From: Anodontia alba
Taxonomy: Eukaryota; Mollusca; Bivalvia; Lucinida; Lucinidae
Length of the DNA: 64,000 nucleotides
Reading direction: 5' to 3'
Assembly: GCA_964016985.1 (NCBI GenBank)
Contig: OZ024828.1
Span: 31,139,129-31,203,128 of the forward strand
The notes under the pieces are model-generated. The model was not told the origin of the DNA and ran no database searches. It saw nothing but the letters and a program-made list of their open reading frames with translations. Position 1 is the first letter of the stretch. The number at the start of each line of letters is the position of its first letter. The position numbers and the translations under genes were made by a program. Shown here piece after piece: positions 21,883-32,750 of this stretch.

Positions 21883-24800
21883 TAGTCTAGTCATTTTAGC
21901 CCAAAAAATCTCATAACCTAAAACAAATTCCTTCACAAAAGATATTTATATTTTTATACCACGGAGGTATCCTAAGTTACAGAAAAAAAGTCCTCAAAAA
22001 AATTTGCAGGCGAAAAAAGATTTTTGAGGCAAAATATTGAAAAAATGAACAAAAATCAACAAAAACAGGAATAAATTCATAAAAATTACATTTGAATTCA
22101 AAACAATACTCTAAATAGCTAAAAATATTCAAAATAGTGCTAAACACCTATGAAAAAAAATTGAACAAAGTCTATGTATACAAAATAGTCATTTTTTGGG
22201 GTAGAAAAGCGAAAATTTTGACAAAATCCGAGGAAAACAGGAATAATTTTTTAAAAATTTATTGGTCATAATTCCTGGAAATGTTTTGATGTAAATTATT
22301 ACATATGATTCTCAGGTAGCTGCAAGAAAAAAAGAAAATTTTTATTTAAAAAAAAAATAGTCTTTTGAGGGGGAGAAAAACTCGTTATTTGACCTAAAAA
22401 AATAAGCTGAAACTAATTGAAATAGGCTTCTTCAGCAAAATACTGGCCCTATTTGGCAGGTCCTGTTACTGTTGCCAATGGAACCCTATTGAAAAGTAAT
22501 TTAACATCTTTCCAATTGACAGCGGGTCATTTGAGACTTGCTTATAGCATCTGATCTCATAAAATCTTGTATTAGGTAAGAAGGGGTCATTAAAAATGAG
22601 TTAAAATAGCCTTCTTCGTTACATTACTGGGTATATTTGGTAAAGTCGTGTTACTTTTTGGCAATGGGACCATATTGAAAACAATTTTATATCTTCCTAG
22701 TTAGAAAAGAACACCACTGGAGACTTGTTGGTTTTGTCTGATCTCATAAAATCTTGTTCAAGAGAGAAAGGGGTCATTCTAAAAGGGTTGAGATATGCAT
22801 CTTCAGCTAGATACTGAGCATTTGTAGTATAAATGTGTTACACCTGACAATGGCATTTTGTTTTAAAAGTCATTTTACATCTTTCCGGTTAAAGGACAGG
22901 TTATTTGAGACTTGTTGGTAGTGTCTGGTCTCATAACAATCTTGTTTAAGATGAAAAGGGGTCGTTCAGAATGTGTTGAAATAGGCATTTTCAGCCAAAT
23001 ACTGGGCATATTTGGTATTAATAAAATACAAAACGGCAACAGAACCCAAATGAAATATGATACCATATCTTACTTATTAATGGGCAGGTTTTTGAGACTT
23101 GTTGGTAGTATTTTGTCTCATGAAAAAAAAATTATTATTGAGGAAAAGGGGTTGTTCAAAATTGGTTGAAATAGTCATCTCCAGCCAAATACTGGGCGTA
23201 TTTGGAACACTGAAATTCAACTGGCAAAGGTACCTTATTTTTAAGTGATTTTGTTATCTCTGTGGATAAAGGACAGGTCATTTGTGACTTATTTGCAGTG
23301 TCTGGTCTCATAAAAGTCTGGTTTAAGGGAGGAGGGGCTGTTCAGAATGGGTTGTATTAGGCTTCATTATCCCCAAACCGGGATTTTATGTAGAAGATGT
23401 CATAAAAGTGACATTTTATCCATATCTTGTTGTAAGGCATGTCATTTTTTTTTGTTGGTAGTGTCTGGTTGTATGAAACACTGGTTTAAGGGCAAAGAGG
23501 GTCATCCAAAATGTATTAGAATCAGCATCTGCAATCGAATGCTGGGCATATATGGAATAAATGTCATACAAGTGTCAATGAAACCCTAGTGAAACGTGGT
23601 TTTGATACCTATATTGTTGAAGGCCAGGTCCTTTGTGATGTTTTGGTTGTGCTTTGCATAAAGAAACTCTTGTTAAAGGCAAAAGGGGTTATTCAAAATG
23701 TGTAAAAATAGGCATCCCCATCGAAATATTAGGTGCATTTCATTTAGATGAATTAAAGTTGGCAATGGAATCCTACTGAAAATAATAGTGATAACTATTT
23801 CATTCAAGGGCAGTTTGTCTGAGATTTGTAGGTTGTGTCTGGTGTCATAAGAGTATTGTTTAAGAGAAAATGGGGTGATCAGGTTTGAACTGAAATAGGC
23901 TTCTTCACCCAACAAGAGCTGTCAGCAGACAGCATAGCTCGCATGGATCTAAGGACTAAATGCCCCTTTGGCCTATCGGGGGAGGAAGGGGGCATTAAGG
24001 TCATAATTGTCATAGGGGAGGGGGTGCTGCTGAATAAAACTTTGGACCCATATCTATCATCAAACCCAACATGAACCAAATCCATCATATGGTTTTGAAA
24101 TTAAAGCTTTTAAAAAGCTTTAACATAAAACTCTAGCACAAAATTTGTCTGTGACCTTGAACTTTTGGCCAAAGTCATAGGTGGGGGTATCTTTCTGTGA
24201 AGTTATATTACAATCCATTGATAAATGTAGGCGCTAGAGCAATGATAAATTTTTTCTCAAAATAGCCACAATGACCTTGACCTTGAGCCCAACACCCTGG
24301 AAGTCGAATTTATTCTAGATATTGTCATATACAACATCTGTATAAAGTTATATTAAAATCCACTGATAAATGTAGGCACTAGAGCGATGACAAAAGGTGA
24401 ACATACCTACATACCTACATACGTACTTACTTAAAAAAAAAACCTATATTCCCTCGCCACTTCGTAGTGCGAGGGGATAATAAACTCTGGACCTCTATCT
24501 GTCATCATGCAAAATATGAACTAAATCCATCGTTCGGTTTGGAAAATACGAGCTCTTTAAAAACTTTAACGTAATACTTTATTTGTAAAATTTCAAAGTC
24601 TGTGAACTTGACCTTAAGATCATGGGCATGGGTTGGGGTATTGCTGAAAAAAACTTTGGATCTATATCTATCATCATACCAAATATGAACCAAATCCATC
24701 ATATGGTTTAGAAAATATGAGCTCTTAAAAAACTTTAACGTAAATGTGGGCGCCGACGCCGACACCGGGGGTAGTGCAATAGCTCTTCCTGGACTTCGTC

Positions 24801-27017
24801 CAGGCGAGCTAAAAACTGATCATATTTGGCATAGACGTCATACAACTGGCAATTGAACCCTAATGAAAATTGATTTTGATAGATATCTGGTTCAAGGAAA
24901 AGTCATTTGAGACTTAATGGGTGTGTTCCAATGCTAGTTGTTAGACCCTTGTTAAATATGACCAGTATTTGGCTGAAGATATCTGTTTCGACCCATTTTG
25001 AATGACCTCTTTTGTGCTAAATAAAAGTTTTGCTGAGACCATTCACTATCAACAAGTTTCAAATGACCTGTGATTCAAAACGACAGATATAAAAGTTTTT
25101 TGATAGGGTTAAATTGCCAGTTGTATTACATCTATACCAAATTATGTCCAGTATCTGGCTGAAGAGACCTATTTCAACACATTTGAATAACCTTTTTCCC
25201 CCTTAAACAAATTTTTTATGAGCTCAGACACCACCTACAAGTCTCAAATAACCTGCCCTTCAACAAAATAGATATCAATATCACTTTAATTATGGTTTCA
25301 TTGCCAGTTCTAAGATATCTATATTAAATACGTCCAACAGTTGCCTGAAAATGCTTATTTTTATAATTAGCAGATTTTGAATGACACTTAACCTCTTTAA
25401 ACAGGAGTTCCTTACGACCATATAATACCAACAAGTCTCAAATAACATTCAGCATAGGTTTCAAACTTACTAATAAAGTTCCATTGGAAATAGTTTGATA
25501 TCTACACCAACTATGCCAAGTATTTGGATGGAGAAGACTATTTTAACCCTGTTTTAACGACCCCTTTTCCCGTTCAGCGAGACCTTTTTATGGCATCATA
25601 CCATGCCGGTAAGTCTCAAACGACTTACTCTTTAACCAGATAGGTTTCCTCTTTAACCAGATAGGTTTCAATATCACTTTCAGCTGGGTTCATTGCCAAT
25701 TGTAATTCATCATCACAAAATATGTCCAGTATTTGGCTGCAGATGCATATGTCAACAAATTTGAACGGCCCCTTTTCCTCTTAATTACGCCTATTATGGG
25801 ATCAGACATTACCAGCAAGTCTCAAATAACCTGCCCATTAACCAGTTAGATATGGTATCATTTTTCTATTGGGTTCTGTTGCCATCTTGTATTTTATCAA
25901 TACCAAATATGCCCAGTATTTGGCTGAAAATGCCTATTTCAACCCATTCTGAACAACCCTTTTTCATCTTAAACAAGACTGTTATAAGACCAGACACTAG
26001 CAGCAGGTCTCAGATGACCTGTTTTTAACCAGAAAGATGCAAAATGACTTTTAAAAAAAGATTCCATTGTCAGGTGTAATACATTTATACAACAAACGCT
26101 CAGTATCTAGCTGAAGATGCATATCTCAACCCTTTTAGAATGGCCCCTTTCTCACTTAAACAAGGTTTCATGAGACCAGACAAAACCAACTAGTCGTCAG
26201 TGGTGTCCTTTTCTAACTAGGAAAATATAAAATTGTTTTTATAGGGTCCCATTGCCAAAAGTAACATTTTACCAAATATACCCAGCAATGCAACAAAGAA
26301 GGCTATTTTAACCCATTTTTAACGACCCCTTCTTCCCTAATACAAGATTTTATGAGATCAGATGCTATAAACAAGTCTCAAATGACCTGCTGTCAATTGG
26401 AAAGATGTTAAATTACTTTTCAATAGGGTTCCATTGGCAACAGTAACAGGACCTTGCCAAATAGGGCCAGTATTTTGCTGAAGAAGCCTATTTCAATTAG
26501 TTTTAGCTTATTTTTAGGTCAAATAACGAGTTTTTCTCCCCCTCAAAAGACTTTTTTTTTTTAAACAAAATTTTTCTTTTTTTCTTGCAGCTACCTTAGA
26601 ATCATATGTAACAATTTACATCAAAACATTTCAAGGAATCATGACCAGTTAATTTTTAAAAATATTCCTGTTTTCCCCGGATTTTGTGTAATTTTTTTTT
26701 TCTCTTTCCCCAAAAAATGTGTATTTTGTATACACAGACTTTGTTCAAATTTTTTTCATAGGTGTTTAACACTATTATGAATATTTTTAGCTATTTAAAT
26801 TATTGTTTTGAATTCAAATGTAATTTTTATGAATTTATTCCTGTTTTTTGTTCATTTTTGTTCATTTTTTCAATATTTTGCCTCAAAAATCACATTTCGC
26901 CTGCGAATTTTTTGAGGACTTTTTTTCTGTAATTAAGTACATTGCACACTTTTTAAAAATGTCCATAACTTTTGTAAAGGAATTTGTTTTACCTCTAACC
27001 CTATTTAGCCTAGACTA
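21883..27017. mobile_element. Giant fold-back element built of about 185-base tandem repeats
   Basis: Outer ends are TAGTCTAG at 21883 and CTAGACTA ending 27017, each bordered by AAT (candidate 3-base target duplication). Matching inverted landmarks follow inward: AAACAAATTCCTTCACAAAA with its reverse near 26975-26995; AAAAAAAGTCCTCAAAAAA near 21985 with its reverse near 26925; TTTGAATTCAAAACAATA near 22095 with its reverse near 26810. Inside, about eight units of about 185 bases per arm carry TTCAGCCAAATACTGGGCAT, GGACAGGTCATTTGAGACTT and GTTTAAGAGAAAAGGGGTCA. Unit orientation flips at about 24945. No coding capacity is visible. Confidence 0.85.
23911..24812 (+). mobile_element. Helitron-like non-autonomous element nested in the fold-back arm
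   Basis: It interrupts a repeat unit (TTCTTCACCCA then AAACTGATCATATTTGG). The left end is ACAAGAGCTGTCAGCAGACA with a small GCTGTC / GACAGC hairpin, then GCTCGC. The right end has a 7-bp hairpin CCTGGAC-TTC-GTCCAGG at 24788-24804, then CGAGCTAA. A hairpin a few bases before CTRR is the Helitron 3-prime signature. GCTCGC on the left and GCGAGC on the right are inverted, as in Helentron types. Internally, 24140-24483 looks like a second, similar insert ending TTCGTAGTGCGAGGGGATAA. No Rep/helicase is present. Confidence 0.55.
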
Positions 27018-27224
27018 AATAACTGCTTCTCTCCAATTGGATGTCACATGAGACGACTTTACAATAATCGTTCAGAAGATACAAAATAGTTTTTGAAAAC
27101 ATTCCCCAGTGTTTTGCTTTACTGAACGCCACCCAGTTCCTGGAAATTCAAATTTCGGATGGAAAATGAAACCATATTGTTGAGCACATGTTTCTGATTC
27201 TGAAAAATATAGGCCGACTTACGC
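27018..27224. other. No recognisable feature
   Basis: AT-rich spacer between the fold-back element and the next repeat. Confidence 0.4.
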
Positions 27225-27320
27225 AAAAACGTGTCTTCGGGCATATGCGGACAGAAAAGGCCCAGATCAGCCTGCGTATTCTTGCAGTCTGATCCAGGCC
27301 TTCGCTGTCAGCTGATAAAA
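27225..27320 (+). repeat. GCGCAG-type inverted-repeat fragment
   Basis: GTGTCTTCGGGCATATGCGG, ACAGAAAAGGCCCAGATC, AGCCTGCGTATTCTTGCAGT, CTGATCCAGGCCTTCGCTGT. It is internally inverted around CCTGCG / TGCAG. A relative in the opposite orientation is at 62740-62830 and a decayed one at 27545-27620. Confidence 0.55.
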
Positions 27321-27649
27321 TTAGTCAGTATCGTCGAATAAATTCCGTTTTTCTAAGTGCGTTTATCCTACGTTACCAACCACATGATTTTTGTTTGAAG
27401 AGGCTAAAAGGAACTGACATCGTAGAAACTCCAAACCATTTAACATACCAGGGACAAACATGCAGACTCAAATGGGTACGAAAGTGCAAGGTGACCCTGC
27501 GTTTTGTTACCTTTATACACATAATAAAATAAATGCCGTGTCAAGCGAAACAGTGCCTTCGAACATGTGCAAATTTCACATCTTCCTACACATGCGCAGT
27601 TTCATACGGGCATTCGCTCTGTATTGAAACATTCTATACTATCTGACTC

Positions 27650-27650
<1 letters not shown>

Positions 27651-27720
<70 letters not shown>
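27651..27720. repeat. (TA)n microsatellite
   Basis: About 35 TA units, abutting the inverted repeat that begins at about 27727. Confidence 0.95.
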
Positions 27721-27724
<4 letters not shown>

Positions 27725-27726
27725 GT

Positions 27727-27900
27727 AAAAATACCGGAGCAAGTAGATTATATTGAAAGGAATAACAGCATTTTTAACGCCATATTGCTATTGTTTATTC
27801 CCTTGATGAGTTGCAAACGAAACCGGTTGGGAATATTATGATTATTTAGACATACCATGTGATATTTTTCCTTTCAATATAATCTATTTGCTCCGGTATT

Positions 27901-27901
<1 letters not shown>
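27727..27901. mobile_element. Short fold-back MITE between microsatellites
   Basis: Inverted arms of about 35 bases, AATACCGGAGCAAGTAGATT ... ATTGAAAGGA on the left and TCCTTTCAAT ... AATCTATTTGCTCCGGTATT on the right, with one mismatch noted. The spacer is about 105 bases. It lies between a TA tract on the left and CT/TA tracts on the right. Confidence 0.75.
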
Positions 27902-27968
<67 letters not shown>

Positions 27969-27989
27969 CGTACGAATCCGCTCAAGTAA

Positions 27990-28034
<45 letters not shown>
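27902..28034. repeat. Compound microsatellite (CT)n (TA)n ... (CA)n (GA)n
   Basis: CT at 27903-27934, TA at 27935-27965, then a spacer, CA at 27990-28006 and GA at 28007-28034. Frames read across it are low-complexity artefacts. Confidence 0.95.
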
Positions 28035-28038
<4 letters not shown>

Positions 28039-28247
28039 CTCTAATAAACAGTAAGGCTGTTCTAGATTCAATAAAGTAAAAAAAAAACATAGTGTTGTCT
28101 TTTGTTCTGGTCGGGTTTGGTTTGTGGGTATCTTTCATTCAAAGGAGTTCTTACGGTCTGTGAGGCATACATACACTGTACCATATACCGGTTAATCCCA
28201 CCAAAAATCACAACTATTTCTCCAGGTCTTTTAGTGGGAGATGTCTC

Positions 28248-28458
28248 TAACCCTTGTCCTGCTGAACCCAGATATACCCTGTTTTTGCAAACAGTGTAGA
28301 TCCAGATTAGTTGGCTTCTGAAGAAGCCAACTGATGTGGATCTGCACTGTTTTTTATTACGCATATGATTTGTATCAACAACCTGGATCAAGTACTCTGA
28401 TTGGCTGAAAATTAGAAGTGGGCGTGGCGTCTTAATTTATTCGGCAGGACAAGGGTTA
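28248..28458. mobile_element. MITE with TAACCCTTGTCCTGC ends and hairpin module
   Basis: Ends are TAACCCTTGTCCTGCTGAA and, inverted, ATTCGGCAGGACAAGGGTTA. Inside is GCAAACAGTGTAGATCCAGA ... GTGGATCTGCACTGTTT, with a perfect inner hairpin GTTGGCTTC-TG-AAGAAGCCAAC at about 28309-28331. Same module type as the elements at 5006 and 32565, but with a different inner stem. Confidence 0.7.
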
Positions 28459-28517
28459 AGATAAGAAGAAACACAGCATATCCAATAAGATTGCATATGC
28501 CTCCAGCAAAGACTTAG

Positions 28518-28770
28518 TATTACAAAAATACGCTTATTTAAATGTACTGAAAATTTTACCTCCAAAAACTGAAAACTTTCAGATAAACATCTCTGATATT
28601 TTTTCATATTTCTGTTCAAAACATAGATTGTGGATACTCGTTAGAACCGCCTTGTATGTATGCTTTGAGCAAAATTAAGAAAAATAATGTATACGACTGT
28701 AAACCCCAGTTTTGCTATCTAAAAGTGGGGTTTAAGGAGCTCAAAATTATATAGGCATGTTTTCATGATG
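28518..28770 (-). mobile_element. Hairpin MITE, family H, with one hairpin arm lost
   Basis: Left end ATTACAAAAATACGC, right end ...GGCATGTTTTCATGATG. The hairpin starts normally (ACATAGATTGTGGATACTCG TTAGAACCGCC), then jumps to TTGTATGTATGCTTTGAGC, so the return arm is deleted. Evidence that the palindrome is unstable. Confidence 0.75.
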
Positions 28771-28935
28771 GATCAGCCTGCGCATCCGCACAAAATTAGT
28801 GGGGTGGGGGGCGGGGTATTATTTTAGTAGCCAAGGATCCAAAGCGCCTTAAGATGCACAGCGAATGGTTAGGTCAGCCGGCGCGGATCCACATGCTATC
28901 TTGTAGGAATTGCTGTACCCAGGTTCATATGTATA

Positions 28936-29996
28936 GTGTTGTCCTACTTATGCTGGTGAGAAAAAAAAAAAACACGTCATTCTCTCGGCGCTTATGTCCT
29001 AACAAATTAAATATAGGAATTGATTAAATTGATCTCGTAACCTCTTACAATCGATCTAAATGAGATAAATAATGAACACACTTTATGTTTTATTCACAAA
29101 CAAATAGATTCTAAGACAGAATGAATCTTGAGAGCAATAAACACACTCAATAACTGAAAAAAAAATTGTAGTGTCAAATTTCCTGGGCTAGACTAGGTAG
29201 TTCGGCCGAATGAGCAACATCAGTAACCCTCAGAGATATTTTCAAAAAATCCCAGAATTGGCTCAATGACCACAAACAACCAGAAAATATAAACTGCACT
29301 ACAATTTTATACTTCAGAATAAAACAGGCTTTGGAGCTATGTATTGGATACATTTAACAACATTGCGCATATTTGTTCTACAAAAATAACGCGAGTCATA
29401 TTTATAACCCCGACAAAGTAGGATAATTAAAATGCGTATATTATGATTTTCCAAAGATGAATAAGGGGATATGTTACACTTGATAGATTTTCAGCTATTT
29501 TTGCAAGAGAGGCAATTCTTGTTGCTTCCTGCACATTGAGCCCCTAAGGGAGCAAATTCTTGTCTATTCTCTTCAGAAGGATGCAAAACAATTTTGACAG
29601 AGTTACCACCCTTAAAGTGTGTTTATTAACCTTCGATGTTGCTGGTATTTTCGTAAACATTATTTTCGATGTTGTTGGTAAGATTTTCGAAAACATTATC
29701 TTCGATGTTGCCGGTATTTTCGAAAACTATTTCAGATCTCGTGTAGGACTATATAAAAAATTTAATGAAATACAATTAGTTTTGACTAAAGGACTGTTGC
29801 ATGTAGGTTACATTGTCAGATTTTTTTTTATCTCTCTCTAAAAGTGAAATAATATCTTAGGATTTGTGTTAAATGCATGCGTCTGAGGTTAACCTACCAA
29901 AATTGTATTTCGGAAAATTATAATGTCGATGTACACACAGACAAAATTAGGAAACTTAAGACAGACAGACACAAACCCAAAATAATTGGGTCGTAA
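28936..29996. other. Allele A, no recognisable gene
   Basis: AT-rich. The frame 29560-29841 (plus) contains three near-repeats of TTCGATGTTGxTGGTATTTT, a short internal repeat, and is broken by an indel in allele B (55623-55829), so it is unlikely to be a gene. Confidence 0.4.
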
Positions 29997-30368
29997 TCAG
30001 TCGTCAATGGAAAATAAGCATTTCTTGGTAAAAATGCTTCGCCCAACCATGCAAATCAGTTTAAATGGATATGTAGTAAGATATGGGAATTGTAATGTCC
30101 GGTGTTTAGAAAGTCCATTAATAGCTTGGCTGTGGCAAAAATGATCAGACATAAGTCTGGAAATAGCCACATTATAGGGATTCACAAGGCCCTGATGCCT
30201 CCCGTAGAACCTCTTAAGTATTGACACTAGTTTAGTTCTTTGATATCTCTGAGCAAACAGTCCTGTAGTGAGTAGTCCGTCGTTTGATAAGTCCCAATTC
30301 TTTGAGCAGGCTTGAGCATAACGGATGAACTCTGGAACGTATACACAGTATGCTGGTGCAGAAGACAT
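29997..30368 (-). pseudogene. C-terminal remnant of a retroelement reverse transcriptase, allele A
   Basis: The frame has the pattern PAYCVYVPEFIRYAQAC ... followed by GLFAQRYQRTKLVSILKRFY and GLVNPYNVAISRLMSDHF. I recall this pattern from the C-terminal tail, after the polymerase core, of reverse-transcriptase proteins common in molluscan genomes. No catalytic motif remains upstream: the sequence passes into unrelated DNA and then a MITE at 30618. Order and decay show a 5-prime-truncated, dead copy. Retroelement class not settled from this fragment. Confidence 0.55.
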
Positions 30369-30617
30369 ATTGCTGATTTTCTTTTCTGTTAAGTTTCAGA
30401 TATCGAGCTATCGGAATATGTAATAAAAACGTGAATATTATAATTTCTGAAATCTGGTCTTCAACACCTGACCCAATTACGGAAACTCCTCGCCTTACTA
30501 GAATATACCACTTTCCATGTAGAAATATAAGTACAGCTACCCGGATAGACAAACACAACACCCTCTGGTATATGGGCACATTGCAACGCTGGTTTTGGTA
30601 TAATAAAGCATGGTATG

Positions 30618-31102
30618 GCATTACCAAAACACGCCTATTCAAATATATTGAAAAATTGACAACCACAAAAGGAAAACTTTCAGATAAAAAAATCTGATAT
30701 TTTTCATATTTCTTCTCAAAACATAGATTGTGGATACTCGTTAGAACCGCCTTGGCAAGGCGGTTCTAACGAGCACCCACAATCTATAATGTTTTAGTAA
30801 ATAAGAAAAATAATGTATACCCCTGTAAACCCCAGTTTTCCCGTGTGTCATTTTGTTCTTGTGTTTTTCAGTCCTTTAAGTATTGCGATTACCTCGCTTG
30901 GGGAAGAGAGAGCTGATCTTAGTGCTTTTCGTACGTTTGTTTGGTTTGTGCTTGTTTAGATGTGTCGGTTTCCTCTTCCTCTTGGTGTCTGGGAAGGGCT
31001 GCGGTTTGTGATTGTGGCACTCCCTGGACTTTTCTCTTACCTTTTTTACTATATAAAAGTGGGTTTAAGGAGGTCAAAATTTTATAATGTGTTTTCATGA
31101 TG
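30618..31102 (-). mobile_element. Hairpin MITE, family H, interrupted by a poly-T-ended repeat (allele A)
   Basis: Ends CATTACCAAAACACGCC and ...GTTTTCATGATG. The central hairpin at 30720-30795 is nearly perfect (TTAGAACCGCCTTGGCAAGG). The CCCCAGTTTT / ACTATATAAAAGTGGG region is split at 30841 by about 205 bases of the poly-T-ended repeat. The nesting gives the order of events: MITE first, repeat later, both before the alleles separated, because allele B has the same nesting at 56690-57165. Confidence 0.85.
30841..31047 (+). mobile_element. Poly-T-ended repeat, truncated copy nested in a MITE (allele A)
   Basis: Starts at CCGTGTGTCATTTTG, internal to the longer copies, and ends at the common CTCTTACCTTTTTT. 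It has no sequence upstream of that internal point, as for a 5-prime-truncated retroposed copy. Allelic copy at 56904-57109. Confidence 0.75.
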
Positions 31103-31182
31103 GTTTGTAGTCTGATCTGAAGCTTGCTGGGCATACATATCCGAAGGATATATATTCTTGAATAATACATTTTCTATTACAG

Positions 31183-31313
31183 GTGCGATCCTTAAAAATG
31201 CAATAGTTGTGGCAAAAGGCTCCAATGCCGTAATGTATGCAAAGTATGGCGGTAAGCGCAAGGCTCTAAAAGATTTCTATTCACTTAAACCGAAGAATGT
31301 CAAACGCATACAG
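31183..31313 (+). CDS. Exon 2 of the small secreted-protein gene, allele A
   Basis: Acceptor TTTTCTATTACAG before the exon, donor CAG/GTATGT after it. The exon is 131 bases: two bases finish the Gly codon begun in exon 1, then 43 codons run to a phase-0 end. It encodes AILKNAIVVAKGSNAVMYAK, then YGGKRKALKD and FYSLKPKNVKRIQ: a basic segment with a hydrophobic strand (NAIVVA) and a Lys/Arg-rich turn. Residue 30 of the exon is Asp here and Asn in the second copy (57238). If both copies were spliced into one message the frame would break (131 is not a multiple of 3). Family unknown. Confidence 0.65.
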
Positions 31314-32564
31314 GTATGTATTTCATATTGAAATGTTTAACTGATGCTGGAAAACACCCTCTCCTTCCGCAGCCACCGCACACTTGTCCTTTCGTAATGC
31401 AGATGTTGATTGTTTTGCAATACACACGCACACGTACGCACGCGTACAAACATCTTCATTGTAATGCTGAGGAATGTATATTGTAAAGTTAACTGCAGTT
31501 TTACATCGGCTTCATGTACTCCGTTTTCGTTCAAAGACAATGGAATGAATGATAATTTAATCAGTTTTTATATTTTAGTATACTGTAACACCCTCTCTCT
31601 CTCTCTCTCTCTCTCTCAGATGAATGCAGTTTGTACTTGCTGTGGTTTTGGTATCTGCACTTTCCAGTAAAGACCAGCCTTATGCTAGAGATAGCTGCGC
31701 AGGTGGAATCGATTCTACGATTCCCTCTTGTCTGTGATCGTGTGCATTGTGACCGAAAGCAATCCACAAATTATATTGAGACAATCCCATTTCAAAGAGT
31801 GTTATTTCAGTCTAGTATCTTGTGATAGTTTAAATCCTTTAAACTTCGGGTGCTCTAGCTGTATCCTCAGGTATATAACTGCTCAATTAAAAAAGTGCAT
31901 GTGCTTTGCAAACCTACTTATCTTGCACTTGTTTAGGTTGTACAGGACTTGTCCGTTTACATTATGCAAAGACTCAGACATCTACAATGCTTACAAACTT
32001 AAGACTTCTGACGGTGTTTGTAAAACTTCCAAGGTTAGCTCGCATAAAATGGTCAATTACTAGTAACACATTTCTTCTATATTCGGATTCCGTATCTATT
32101 GAAAATATTTTAATATGATGTATGACGACTACATCGGCTTTCGTTACGCATATGTATATAGAATAGTTTCCCACCGACCTTCAATATCTACGAATAACAT
32201 CTATAAAGACTGTACCTAGAAACAATGAAAATATAAAAAGGTATCGGAGTCTCGGTTTCATTTTAACTCTTCATATGGCTACATACATCCCCAACCTCGG
32301 CATAAGCGGACAATATTTTAAAATTACATGTACCAGAATGGACGCTGTGATATAAAGGAAAATCGAACATAAAAACTGCACTGAGATGAAATTCGAGAAG
32401 ACGTTTTACGGACGCCACGGGGCAGTTTATACGAGCTGTAGGGAATTTTCATAGGTGGCTTATTCAGCAATAGCTTTCTATGTGTGCCCTTGGCCGTAAC
32501 AGTAGTCTCTGTCCATGGCTTGCCATTTGCTTTATGGACATTCTCTTCATTTTTGTACTGACGT
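31314..32564. other. Intron sequence, allele A
   Basis: Holds a CT microsatellite (31590-31618), much longer in allele B (57647-57708). Frames at 31410-31670 and 31728-32063 persist in allele B but lack motifs, and their changes include radical residues, so I do not call them. Confidence 0.4.
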
Positions 32565-32750
32565 TTAACCCTTTAAACTCTGCAAACCAGCATAGATGCC
32601 AATACAAACAGTGTAAATCCAGATACGAGCCGTCTCATCAGGATGTACACTGTTTGCTCTTCTGTCTTTCAGTTTAGACTAAACTCTTAGACATGTCCAA
32701 ATTCAAAGATGGAAGAAACTCCTTCAGGAACTCAGATGTAAAAGGGTTAA
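32565..32750. mobile_element. MITE with TTAACCCTTT ends, family T (allele A)
   Basis: Ends TTAACCCTTTAAACTC and, inverted, TGTAAAAGGGTTAA. Internal module ACAAACAGTGTAAATCCAGA ... GGATGTACACTGTTTGC with the central GAGCCGTCTC. Allelic copy at 58655-58840. Confidence 0.65.

Noticed and set aside
21883..27017. CRISPR-like or other regular repeat-spacer array
   Set aside because: The units are whole tandem repeats of about 185 bases without unique spacers, arranged as an inverted pair, in an animal genome.
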